NCBI GenBank assembly: GCA_015493635.1
Contig: WGCU01000002.1
Span: 1-38,975 of the forward strand
DNA from: Spirochaetaceae bacterium
GTDB lineage: Bacteria > Spirochaetota > Spirochaetia > B11-G9
DNA: 38,975 bases
Direction: 5' to 3'
The notes beneath the pieces were generated by a model. It was given only the letters and a program-made list of their open reading frames with translations. It did no database searches and was not told the DNA's origin. How positions within the stretch are numbered: the first letter of the stretch is position 1; each line of letters opens with the position of its first letter. The translations under genes and the position numbers were made by a program. Positions 7,433-14,657 of the stretch are shown here, piece after piece.

Positions 7433-8650
7433 GTGCATAAAAGAATATCCCGTAACGTTTCCATTAGCAGAAAATTTTATAATTTTCTCAGACCTCTTAT
7501 GAAACTGTGGTTCCATTTTCAGTTTCATTTTATCGTTTCCATTCCCCCGGACGTAGCAGCTCTGAAACCGCCTTTTCTGCTGCTGCCGAATCATCAGGGT
7601 TTTTGGGATCCTTTTATGGCTGGTGCATATATTAAAAGTCCTGTTTTTTATATAGCTTCTGATGCTATTTTCCGCTATCCTCTTTTTAAGTTTTTTATGG
7701 GACTTTTGGGAGCCATACCAAAGCAGAAAGCCCAGTCTGACATGGAATCGATTAAGAATATTTTGAAGATAAAGAACGCGGGAGGTAATATCGGGGTTTT
7801 TCCCGAAGGTCGTCGAACCTGGAACGGATTAACCCTGCCTCTTATTTTTTCCACAACAAAACTGGTAAAACTGCTTAAAATTCCGGTGGTTACCGCTCTC
7901 TTTAAAGGGGGGTATTATTCACATCCCCGTTGGGGAATACATCTGCAGAAAGGTGAAGTTGAGTTAGCCTACAGCCTTGTCCTCACCCCCGCTGATATAA
8001 AAAAATACACACCGGAAGAAATCCACACCATTCTTACCAATGCTCTTACTTTTGATGAGATAGAATATCAGGAACACAAGAGACAGATTTTTACCGGGAA
8101 AAAACCTGCAGAGCATCTTGAGCAGGTACTCTTTATGTGTCCTTCATGTCATAAAATAAACAGCATGTATTCCTCAGGGAACACCCTTACCTGTAAAGAG
8201 TGCGGTTATTCGGTTGGTTTTTCTCCGTACCGGTCATTTACAAGTTCCACTCATAACGTTGTCTTTTCAAATATTCGGGACTGGGATAGATGGCAGCAAA
8301 AAGAAATGGAGAAATATATTTCTGGTTTCAGGAACAAAGATACTGTAATGTTAACCCATTCTCATCTTTCAGTTCAAACCGGACACAGGGAAAGAACAAT
8401 GAAACATCTTTTTACTGGTTCCATTGCGCTTACCTTTCACTATCTGGTTATAAAAGATAGCCATGAAAATATCTACAAAAAATTCATGGTTAAGGATATA
8501 ACAGGTATCAATGTACAGAATAAGGAGAAACTGGATTTTTATGCGGAGGGAGTTCTCTACAATATCTTTGATAAAAAGAGGAGATTTAGTGCGTACAACT
8601 GGCTCACGACCATTCAGTATCTTCAAAACGCTCAGGAAACTGGTGGTTGA
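7433..8650 (+). CDS. PlsC-like acyltransferase with C-terminal zinc ribbon
   Basis: A 405-residue protein. The N-terminal half has the acyl-glycerophosphate acyltransferase signatures NHQGFWD (His54, Asp59) and VFPEGRR (about 122-128), so it probably transfers an acyl group to lysophosphatidate or a related acceptor at the membrane. It is followed by a CPSC...CKEC zinc-ribbon-like module (about 235-260) and a C-terminal domain of about 140 residues that I do not recognise. The ribbon is unusual for a PlsC. The start is GTG at 7433 with GGAG 9 nt upstream; a later ATG at 7500 would remove 22 residues but spare the motifs. The last 19 bases overlap a small convergent gene. Confidence 0.78.
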   Translation: MHKRISRNVSISRKFYNFLRPLMKLWFHFQFHFIVSIPPDVAALKPPFLLLPNHQGFWDPFMAGAYIKSPVFYIASDAIFRYPLFKFFMGLLGAIPKQKAQSDMESIKNILKIKNAGGNIGVFPEGRRTWNGLTLPLIFSTTKLVKLLKIPVVTALFKGGYYSHPRWGIHLQKGEVELAYSLVLTPADIKKYTPEEIHTILTNALTFDEIEYQEHKRQIFTGKKPAEHLEQVLFMCPSCHKINSMYSSGNTLTCKECGYSVGFSPYRSFTSSTHNVVFSNIRDWDRWQQKEMEKYISGFRNKDTVMLTHSHLSVQTGHRERTMKHLFTGSIALTFHYLVIKDSHENIYKKFMVKDITGINVQNKEKLDFYAEGVLYNIFDKKRRFSAYNWLTTIQYLQNAQETGG

Positions 8651-8805
8651 ATAACTTCTTCCTCCCACTCAAGAAATCCGAGTTCAACAGCGATCTCTTC
8701 AATCTCTTTATTTTTATGCCGTCTCTTAATTTTATAGACCTCTTCAGCCTGCTCAAAAGAGAGAAGATTAAGTCTTACAATTTTGTTACTACTGTTGCTT
8801 TTCAT
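8632..8805 (-). CDS. Small hypothetical protein (57 residues)
   Basis: A short open frame beginning MKSNSSNKIVRLNLLSFEQA and rich in Glu and Lys, with a predicted amphipathic helix. Nothing in it points to a family. It overlaps the 3' end of the acyltransferase gene by 19 nt on the opposite strand. There is no Shine-Dalgarno, but TTGACA (8838-8843), an 18-bp spacer and TATTAT (8814-8819) end 8 nt before the ATG, so a leaderless transcript is possible. An upstream in-frame start at 8832 would run into the Hsp20 terminator and is less likely. The evidence that it is expressed is only the promoter and the plausible composition. Confidence 0.45.
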   Translation of the reverse strand: MKSNSSNKIVRLNLLSFEQAEEVYKIKRRHKNKEIEEIAVELGFLEWEEEVIQPPVS

Positions 8806-8808
8806 TGA

Positions 8809-8850
8809 AGTATATAATAAAAGGGCAGGCAATGCATTGTCAACCTGCCC
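8809..8850 (-). terminator. Rho-independent-type terminator of the Hsp20 operon, overlapping a promoter
   Basis: Read on the minus strand, GGGCAGG (8850-8844) and CCTGCCC (8829-8823) form a perfect 7-bp GC-rich stem. The 14-nt loop contains the palindrome CAATGCATTG, and TTTTATTAT follows directly. It lies 14 bp after the Hsp20 stop. The loop also carries TTGACA and the tail carries TATTAT, so the same DNA looks like a promoter for the small gene downstream. Confidence 0.7.
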
Positions 8851-8864
8851 CTCTCTATTATCAT

Positions 8865-9200
8865 TTAACCGGTGATCATGACTTTTCGCGGTTTTGCTTT
8901 TTCTTTTATATCCACCGTCAAGGTAAGTATTCCATTTTCCATGGATGCCTTAATGGAATTATCATCAACTTCTTCTTCCAGATAATACTCTTTTCTGTAA
9001 CTCCCTTCTCTTCTCTCTCTGTGGAGCCATCCGTTTTTATGGTCGGGAATATTTTTCTTTCCTGCTATTTTTAATAGCTTGTTTTCGAGAGTGATATCCA
9101 GATCATTTTTTTCCACTCCGGGCATCTCAAGCTGAAGTGTAATTTTATCTTTTGTACTGCTTATTTTTCCCGCGGGAACAATTATATTTTCTTTTTTCAT
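8865..9200 (-). CDS. Hsp20/alpha-crystallin small heat-shock protein (short)
   Basis: A 111-residue small heat-shock protein consisting almost entirely of an alpha-crystallin domain: the LQLEMPGVEKNDLDITLENKLLKIAGKK strands (about 22-49; residues not contiguous motifs only) and the closing ASMENGILTLTV signature near residues 84-95. It holds unfolding proteins in a refoldable state. The N-terminal arm is very short (about 16 residues) and there is no clear C-terminal I-x-I anchor, so it may assemble with the longer Hsp20 encoded just upstream. GGAGG precedes the ATG. The 12-nt gap to the upstream gene indicates one operon. Confidence 0.92.
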   Translation of the reverse strand: MKKENIIVPAGKISSTKDKITLQLEMPGVEKNDLDITLENKLLKIAGKKNIPDHKNGWLHRERREGSYRKEYYLEEEVDDNSIKASMENGILTLTVDIKEKAKPRKVMITG

Positions 9201-9212
9201 GATAAGCCTCCT

Positions 9213-9668
9213 CTATTTTTGAGTTTTGATAGTGATCTGCCGGGGTTTAACAGAATCTTTTTTTGCAATCGTTACAACAAGTACTCCGTTTTTCAGTTCA
9301 GCAGTAATTTTACTATCGTCCGCTGTGTCAGGAAGGGAAATGCTTCTTTCAAAATTTCCGTACCATATTTCGTTGTGATAGACTTTCTCTTCTTCAACAT
9401 CCTTAAGGGCTTTCTTTTCCCCTTTTATAATAAGAACATTTCTGCTGATTGTTATATCGATATCTTTTTTGTTCACACCGGGTAGATCCATATAAAGGTA
9501 ATAGGTATCCTGATCTTCTGCAAAATCTACTAATGGAGCTGCTCCGACACCAGGCCGTCTACTTTCAAACAGATCGTTATCAAAAAGCCTGTTAATTTCA
9601 TTTTGAAGTAAATCCAGTTCGTTGAATGGACTGTCAAATCCCGCTCTATTCCACTGAATCAAATTCAT
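9213..9668 (-). CDS. Hsp20/alpha-crystallin small heat-shock protein
   Basis: A 151-residue small heat-shock protein. It has an N-terminal arm with LLQNEINRLFDN (about 20-31), an alpha-crystallin domain from about residue 45 to 145 with YLYMDLPGVNKKDIDI and the diagnostic AELKNGVLVVTIAK, and a C-terminal I-T-I-K tail resembling the I-x-I anchor motif. It is an ATP-independent holdase in the cytoplasm. TAGGAGG lies 6-8 nt before the ATG. It is first in a two-gene operon with the shorter Hsp20. No CIRCE element (the HrcA operator) is visible upstream. Confidence 0.94.
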   Translation of the reverse strand: MNLIQWNRAGFDSPFNELDLLQNEINRLFDNDLFESRRPGVGAAPLVDFAEDQDTYYLYMDLPGVNKKDIDITISRNVLIIKGEKKALKDVEEEKVYHNEIWYGNFERSISLPDTADDSKITAELKNGVLVVTIAKKDSVKPRQITIKTQK

Positions 9669-9696
9669 AATACACCTCCTAAAAATATTCTTTTAC

Positions 9697-9725
9697 TATA
9701 AATAAACATGCATAAATTATGCCAA
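9697..9725 (-). promoter_or_regulatory. Putative Hsp20 promoter with an embedded palindrome
   Basis: On the minus strand, TTGGCA (9720-9725), a 17-bp spacer and TTTATA (9697-9702). A perfect 13-bp palindrome, GCATAAATTATGC (9710-9722), covers the spacer and the edge of the -35, a position where a bound regulator would block polymerase. It does not match CIRCE, and no other known heat-shock operator was recognised. Confidence 0.4.
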
Positions 9726-9881
9726 TTTGCTAATTACTTTTATTAAAAGAAATTAAAAAATTTAGTATCTTCTTTTTTTTCCAAACAATTGTTTCAACAC
9801 GGCTCATTTTGGGATATCCGTGGATAAAATTGTGTCAAATCGATCCAAAAAATATGGGATGAATAAAAATCCGGGAAATTC

Positions 9882-9910
9882 TTGCTAATCAAGATTTTCG
9901 GTACTATAAT
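9882..9910 (+). promoter_or_regulatory. Strong promoter of the antiporter operon
   Basis: TTGCTA (9882-9887), a 17-bp spacer and a perfect TATAAT (9905-9910). Only GTCGT separates the -10 from the ATG at 9916, so the expected first transcribed base coincides with the start codon, and no Shine-Dalgarno exists. Confidence 0.7.
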
Positions 9911-9915
9911 GTCGT

Positions 9916-11070
9916 ATGGTACATCCGCATTTTTTACTGCATCTTGCTATTATTCTCATCTTTTCAAAGTATATTGCTGCAGTCTCCCTTAAGTTTAAAA
10001 TGCCGCCGGTGCTTGGTATGATCATAGTCGGTGTCATTCTCGGTCCTTCTGCCCTTGATATTGTTAAAACAGACATCGTTATTCAGTGGCTTGCGAAATT
10101 GGGTGTTATTATGCTGCTCTTTAGTGCGGGGATTGATACTGATCTCGATCAAATGAAGTCTCAGGGAAAGGTGTCCCTTCTTACCGCTACCGGCGGGGTA
10201 GTTACTCCCTTTATCCTCGGATTTTTTACCTCACGTTTTTTTGGATTTGATAATTTTTCAGCGGTACTCATCGGTACCGTCCTCATGGCGACAAGTGTCA
10301 GTGTCACGGTAATGACGTTGATTGAGATGAAGAGGCTCCACTCTCCAGAGGGAACAACCGTTCTTGGAGCAGCTATTATCGATGATGTCATGGGCATACT
10401 GATGCTTACCTTCGTTTTTGGTCTGCATGGGGGAAACGGGCAGATACTGGTTTCAATTGCCAGAATTGTTGGATTCTTTATTCTTGCCTTTTTAGTCGGC
10501 TTTTTCCTTTTCAAACCGATCATGCATTTTACAAAAAAAATACATGTAGAAGAGGGGGTCCTGACCACTGCTCTTGCGCTCTGTTTTCTATATGCCTGGG
10601 CTGCGGAAAAAGCAGGAATTGCAGAAATTACAGGGGCATACATAGCAGGGCTTTTTATTGGACAGACACGGTTTAAGAGAACAGTAAGTGAAGGAATTGA
10701 AACCCTCGGGCAGTCATTCTTTGTGGCCATCTTTTTTATCAACATAGGGCTTGAAACTCATCTTGAAAATATTTCCGGAGATCCATTATTTTTTATATTA
10801 ATAATTGTTTTTGCTATAGCAGGAAAGATCCTGGGGGCTGGTGCCGGTGCAAAATTAGGCGGGTTTACCCTTAAACAATCAACCCGTATTGGAGTAGGGA
10901 TGATTCCCCGCGGTGAAGTAGCTCTTATCATTTCTTCCATGGCTTTAGCCCAGAACATTTTTACCCAGACAGAATACTCTACGGTTGTCCTTGTTGTTAT
11001 TTTTTCCGCACTTGCGGCACCCCCGCTTTTAAAACTGGTATTTAAGGAGAAGAATATTGAAAAACACTAA
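9916..11070 (+). CDS. Cation/proton antiporter (CPA2/KefB-type)
   Basis: A 384-residue membrane protein with about 12 hydrophobic helices and CPA2 family features: KMPPVLGMIIVGVILGPSAL near residues 27-47, AAIIDDVMGILML with the paired aspartates expected to bind the cation (about 152-164), and GMIPRGEVALIISSM (about 330-345). It lacks the C-terminal TrkA-N domain found in full-length KefB, and here the regulatory function may be supplied by separate proteins encoded downstream. Na+ or K+ exchange for H+ is the family activity; the ion is not determined. The ATG at 9916 sits 5 nt after a TATAAT. The gene overlaps the CBS gene by 14 nt. Confidence 0.88.
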   Translation: MVHPHFLLHLAIILIFSKYIAAVSLKFKMPPVLGMIIVGVILGPSALDIVKTDIVIQWLAKLGVIMLLFSAGIDTDLDQMKSQGKVSLLTATGGVVTPFILGFFTSRFFGFDNFSAVLIGTVLMATSVSVTVMTLIEMKRLHSPEGTTVLGAAIIDDVMGILMLTFVFGLHGGNGQILVSIARIVGFFILAFLVGFFLFKPIMHFTKKIHVEEGVLTTALALCFLYAWAAEKAGIAEITGAYIAGLFIGQTRFKRTVSEGIETLGQSFFVAIFFINIGLETHLENISGDPLFFILIIVFAIAGKILGAGAGAKLGGFTLKQSTRIGVGMIPRGEVALIISSMALAQNIFTQTEYSTVVLVVIFSALAAPPLLKLVFKEKNIEKH

Positions 11071-11530
11071 AGTAAAAGAAATAAGACAGTTTATTACAGT
11101 GGAAGCTGCCATCGTTCTTGAAGATGCTTCCATAGAGGAGATTATTCAAATATTTATTGGTAACCCCATAACCCGGGCTGTATATGTCGTAGACAAAAAA
11201 GATTTACTTGTTGGTATTATTTCGGTTCATGATATTTTAAAAAAAATCAGTGTTGATTTTTTATCACTCTCATCTTTTTTCAGTGATTCTTCTTTTTCCG
11301 GTTACAAAATCGCTTCTGTCATGCAGGATTCAACAGCCAGGGATTTGATGAATCCCGAGGTGTATTTTGTACATGATGATGATCCGATAGAAAAAGCATT
11401 TAATCTTCTTTTTAAGTATACTGCCGGAGAAATCCCTGTTGTAGATAAAGACGAAAAAGTTATCGGTGACTTAAATATCATTGAACTTCTCGTATTTTGG
11501 AACCAAAATAAAGGAGAACAGGGAGGATAA
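11057..11530 (+). CDS. CBS-domain pair protein
   Basis: A 157-residue soluble protein made of two CBS motifs (about 8-65 and 91-150): FIGNPITRAVYVVDKKDLLV and YTAGEIPVVDKDEKVIG show the characteristic alpha-beta pattern. Such pairs bind adenosine nucleotides or related ligands and gate partner transporters or enzymes. The start is a TTG at 11057 with AAGGAGA 6 nt upstream, inside the antiporter gene. The 14-nt overlap implies translational coupling. The neighbouring genes suggest it senses energy or nucleotide state for the antiporter; that is inference. Confidence 0.85.
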   Translation: MKNTKVKEIRQFITVEAAIVLEDASIEEIIQIFIGNPITRAVYVVDKKDLLVGIISVHDILKKISVDFLSLSSFFSDSSFSGYKIASVMQDSTARDLMNPEVYFVHDDDPIEKAFNLLFKYTAGEIPVVDKDEKVIGDLNIIELLVFWNQNKGEQGG

Positions 11531-11533
11531 TGA

Positions 11534-12364
11534 ATGTATATTATAGATTATTTACAGTCTGATGCAATCTATTTAAACGGAGACGGGAAAAAGAAAAATG
11601 ATGTCATCCATAACCTTATTAAAAAAGCAGCTGCCAGGAATATTATTCCTGTTGAACAAGGCGATGCAATTTTTGCAGCTGTTATGGAAAGAGAACAGCA
11701 AAGTTCAACAGGTATTGGAAATGGTATAGCAATTCCCCATTGCCGGACGGATTTAGTTTCTCACGGTACTATTATTGCTGGAACCTTTCCTGCCGGAATA
11801 AAGTATAACTCACTTGATAAAAAACCGGTTACCATTCTTTTCCTCTTTATCTTTCCAGGAAGTGAAAATAAAGAGTATCTGCAGGTACTTGCAAAAACGG
11901 CCCGCCTCTTAAGTGATGAAACAATAAGGAATAAACTCATCCTTTCTCAATCCAATGAGGATTTTCGTGCCATCATTGCTAAAAATGATATTATCCCCAT
12001 CCAGCAGGGAAGTAATGGGAAGTATTTTTTTGTACTGGCATTGAGTGATCAGAAAAAAATGCAGACGGTTATTTCCAATTTGGTTGAAATTGGCGCTCAG
12101 ACATCACTCATTGTTGACAGTGAGACCCTTGAAAAAAAGCTTTCATACGATATCCCCATCTTTGCCGGTCTTTCATATTTTAAAGGGAAATCACCCTACT
12201 CCAAAACCTTTATGGGGATTCTTGACAATTCAAACCAGATAGACTATCTCAACGATCTTTTAAAACGGGAAGGAATAGATCTCAGTACTCCTGGTGCCGG
12301 CTTCCTTTTGTCTATCAAAGCAGAACAAATTATCGGCGGTATACCGGAAGAAGTTGAAATCTAG
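11534..12364 (+). CDS. PTS EIIA (Ntr/fructose-type) domain fused to a possible PII-like domain
   Basis: A 276-residue protein. Residues 1-150 form an EIIA type-2 domain with the phospho-acceptor histidine in GIAIPHCR (His69) and the family's STGIGNGIAIPH lead-in. Residues about 162-276 form a second alpha/beta domain: FFVLALS strand, long helix, SLIVDS strand, KTFMGILD strand, helix, GAGFLLSI strand. This order resembles the ferredoxin-like PII fold, though no PII signature is certain. EIIA-Ntr is known to control potassium transport in enterobacteria, so a role in regulating the upstream antiporter is plausible. GGAGG precedes the ATG by 7 nt. The stop shares the CTAG tetramer with the stop of the convergent dehydrogenase gene. 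Confidence 0.82.
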   Translation: MYIIDYLQSDAIYLNGDGKKKNDVIHNLIKKAAARNIIPVEQGDAIFAAVMEREQQSSTGIGNGIAIPHCRTDLVSHGTIIAGTFPAGIKYNSLDKKPVTILFLFIFPGSENKEYLQVLAKTARLLSDETIRNKLILSQSNEDFRAIIAKNDIIPIQQGSNGKYFFVLALSDQKKMQTVISNLVEIGAQTSLIVDSETLEKKLSYDIPIFAGLSYFKGKSPYSKTFMGILDNSNQIDYLNDLLKREGIDLSTPGAGFLLSIKAEQIIGGIPEEVEI

Positions 12365-13626
12365 CAGAAGTACTCACCGTGTTTCAGGAGATATCTCTCT
12401 GCCTCAGGCGACCAGAGATTGTTGGTCTTTGCAATAATATCAGCAAGATCAGAAAAGAGAGGGTTTTCTTTTCCCTTTTCCCTGAACGTATCAAGAGCTG
12501 TGAGAGGGAGTTTAAGGTGCGTATAGATTAATTTTTTACCTCCGGGTATCGATGGAAGGTTTTTCGTAGTATCAATAACAGCATCAATCCCGCCTACATG
12601 AGTTATAAGAGCTACCGGATTGATTATTCCCTCAGACATGAGCTGTAAAGACTCTTTCATATCATCCGTATTCCCTCCGCTTGTTCCGACAAGATGATGA
12701 GATTCGTAATGGACATTGTAAAAGTTAAGCTGGGCTTTAAAATCCGGGGTATTGGGTCCGGCAAAGAAATTAAGACATCCGTCCCTGCCGAGCAGTGCGT
12801 CTCCCTGCTCAATAACACTCTGAACAGGAGCCATGACATAAACATCGTCAAATCCCTTTCCGCCATTTATATCTTTAATCGCACTGACAGGATCATTTAC
12901 TGCTCCCGTATTAACGTAATGGAGTTCAACCTGCCGGGCTGCTGCTTCTTCAACGGTGTAGATGGATGCTGCCCGTTTTAAACGGCTGTCATCAATGTCA
13001 GTTACAACAAGTCGAGAAGGTCTCCGTGCACAGTGAAGGACATAGTCTATCATTCCGAGACCCATAGGTCCGACGCCTGCAAGAAGCGCCATGGAGCCAT
13101 TTATCCTGATGCCCATTTCGTGATGATACGTTCCCTGCTTTACATGGTAGTTTGCGTGCATTGCTCCCACAATACATGACATGGGCTCTGCCAGGGATCC
13201 AAGAAAAAATGCTTCTCCGGTATACGGCAGAAGGCACCCCTGTTCCATTACAATCTCCGGTATTACAATGTAGGTCGCATCCCCTCCGATATATTTGAAA
13301 GAATATCCCGGAGCTTCAAGACTTCCCTTGTAATTAAGAGCAGGCTGGATGGAGAATCTGTCTCCCGGTTTAAACTGTTTTTTCCATTTAGAACCGACCT
13401 CGATAATTTCTCCGCTGAACTCATGTCCAATGATAACAGGATTGTCAGCAACATCATCGGGTACACGTTTATGGGAAGCTCCCTGTTTTAATGCTTTGTG
13501 AGATGACATACATATACTGTCGGATACAATTTTTGCAAGAATTTCTCCTTCATGTATGTCAGGCAGTTCGAATTCCTCTAATCGTAAATCATATTTTCCA
13601 TAAAGTCTTACTGCGTTTGTTTTCAT
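12361..13626 (-). CDS. Zinc-type alcohol/polyol dehydrogenase (SorE-like)
   Basis: A 421-residue medium-chain dehydrogenase. NPVIIGHEFSGEIIEVG (about 62-78) carries the GHE zinc ligands, and ALLAGVGPMGLGMIDYVLH (about 181-199) is the Rossmann nucleotide-binding turn, followed by VVTDIDDSRLKRA. The length and the inserted regions recall L-sorbose-1-phosphate reductase-like polyol dehydrogenases more than short-chain alcohol dehydrogenases; the substrate is not determined. AGGAGAG precedes the ATG. It is the last of six genes in an operon with a 2-oxoacid dehydrogenase complex, a PHP-domain protein and an SDR, so it probably oxidises or reduces an intermediate of the same pathway. Confidence 0.8.
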   Translation of the reverse strand: MKTNAVRLYGKYDLRLEEFELPDIHEGEILAKIVSDSICMSSHKALKQGASHKRVPDDVADNPVIIGHEFSGEIIEVGSKWKKQFKPGDRFSIQPALNYKGSLEAPGYSFKYIGGDATYIVIPEIVMEQGCLLPYTGEAFFLGSLAEPMSCIVGAMHANYHVKQGTYHHEMGIRINGSMALLAGVGPMGLGMIDYVLHCARRPSRLVVTDIDDSRLKRAASIYTVEEAAARQVELHYVNTGAVNDPVSAIKDINGGKGFDDVYVMAPVQSVIEQGDALLGRDGCLNFFAGPNTPDFKAQLNFYNVHYESHHLVGTSGGNTDDMKESLQLMSEGIINPVALITHVGGIDAVIDTTKNLPSIPGGKKLIYTHLKLPLTALDTFREKGKENPLFSDLADIIAKTNNLWSPEAERYLLKHGEYFC

Positions 13627-13634
13627 GATCTCTC

Positions 13635-14657
13635 CTAATGAAGCATAATTTGACCGCCGGTAACCGGTACGGCCTGACCAGTTTCATATTTCTGGTCAAT
13701 GATATAAAAAACTGCTTTTGCAACATCTTCAGGTGTACATCCCCTCCCCATGGGGACTTTACTCTCATAGAAAGCGCGTACATCCTCAATTGTTTGTGCT
13801 CCCGGTACCTTTCCTGTTCTCAGGTATTGAATAAACAGCCCTTTTTCAGGATCGGACCAGAGGGGTCCGTCAAGAAAGTTGCCCGGGCATACCGCATTAA
13901 CCTTAATTTTATCAGCAACAAGTTCAAGAGCAAAACTTTGTACCAGGCCGATACCTCCGAATTTAGCGCCTGCATAGGCACCGTTTTTGTTAGATCCGCT
14001 CAATCCTGATTTTGAATTGATCTGGATAATGTCTGAAAATTGATGTCCGGTATATTTGTTCTGTATTGACATAGCTTCCGCTGCATACTTGGTACAGAGA
14101 AAGAATCCTGTATAATCGATGGAAGTGACAAAATTAAAATCATCAAGAGATATCGATTTTACACTTCCTGCTTTTAAGACACCGGCATTACTGATGAACA
14201 GGTCTAGTCCCCCGCACTCATCGACGATGGATTCAATCATGATTCTTACTGAATCCTCATCTGCAATGTTTACTGCAAGAGGTAAAGCTGTCCTGTATCC
14301 ATACTGTTTGTTCAATTCATCAGCTAAAGCTGAAGCACCCTTTACATTCAGGTCTGCAATAAATACAAAAAATGATGATGCAGCAAGTTCTCTGACAAGA
14401 CCGGCGCCAAGTCCCTGTGCTCCGCCGGTAACAGTTGCAATCTTCGAAGCCGGAGGGCGGGAGAAAATTGCGGTGCCGCCTCCGGAAAGTTTGAGTTTAT
14501 CGGGAAGCCTGAAATTGTCTTTTCTAAACGATTCAAAAAGTGCAGCAGCTTTTGAAATGTCTTCTTTTTCTCCATTAATGATTTTGACAAAACATGGACT
14601 GCCTGCTTTTATCGCGAGTCCTCTCAGCATCAAGGCGAGTGTACGGCTGTTATTCAT
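13635..14657 (-). CDS. Short-chain dehydrogenase/reductase with N-terminal extension (sorbitol-6-P dehydrogenase-like)
   Basis: A 340-residue SDR. The classical parts start at about residue 70: ATVTGGAQGLGAGL (NAD-binding glycine motif), FIADLNVKG (acidic residue favouring NAD), FISNAGVLKAG, a catalytic serine in INSKSGLSG, and the YxxxK dyad in AYAGAKFGG. The roughly 65-residue N-terminal extension is not part of the standard SDR fold and I do not recognise it. The sequence feels closest to sorbitol-6-phosphate 2-dehydrogenases; that is an impression. The start overlaps the PHP gene stop by 8 nt, with AGAGGAA as ribosome-binding site. It lies 8 nt upstream of the zinc dehydrogenase, pointing to two coupled redox steps in one pathway. 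Confidence 0.8.
   Translation of the reverse strand: MNNSRTLALMLRGLAIKAGSPCFVKIINGEKEDISKAAALFESFRKDNFRLPDKLKLSGGGTAIFSRPPASKIATVTGGAQGLGAGLVRELAASSFFVFIADLNVKGASALADELNKQYGYRTALPLAVNIADEDSVRIMIESIVDECGGLDLFISNAGVLKAGSVKSISLDDFNFVTSIDYTGFFLCTKYAAEAMSIQNKYTGHQFSDIIQINSKSGLSGSNKNGAYAGAKFGGIGLVQSFALELVADKIKVNAVCPGNFLDGPLWSDPEKGLFIQYLRTGKVPGAQTIEDVRAFYESKVPMGRGCTPEDVAKAVFYIIDQKYETGQAVPVTGGQIMLH

Noticed and set aside
9669-9915. CIRCE operator upstream of the Hsp20 genes
   Set aside because: No TTAGCACTC-N9-GAGTGCTAA match; only a shorter unrelated palindrome is present.
10161-10745. 194-codon open frame on the minus strand inside the antiporter gene
   Set aside because: Lies wholly antisense to a gene with clear CPA2 motifs; composition is low-complexity Ser/Pro/Lys and it has no promoter or ribosome-binding site.
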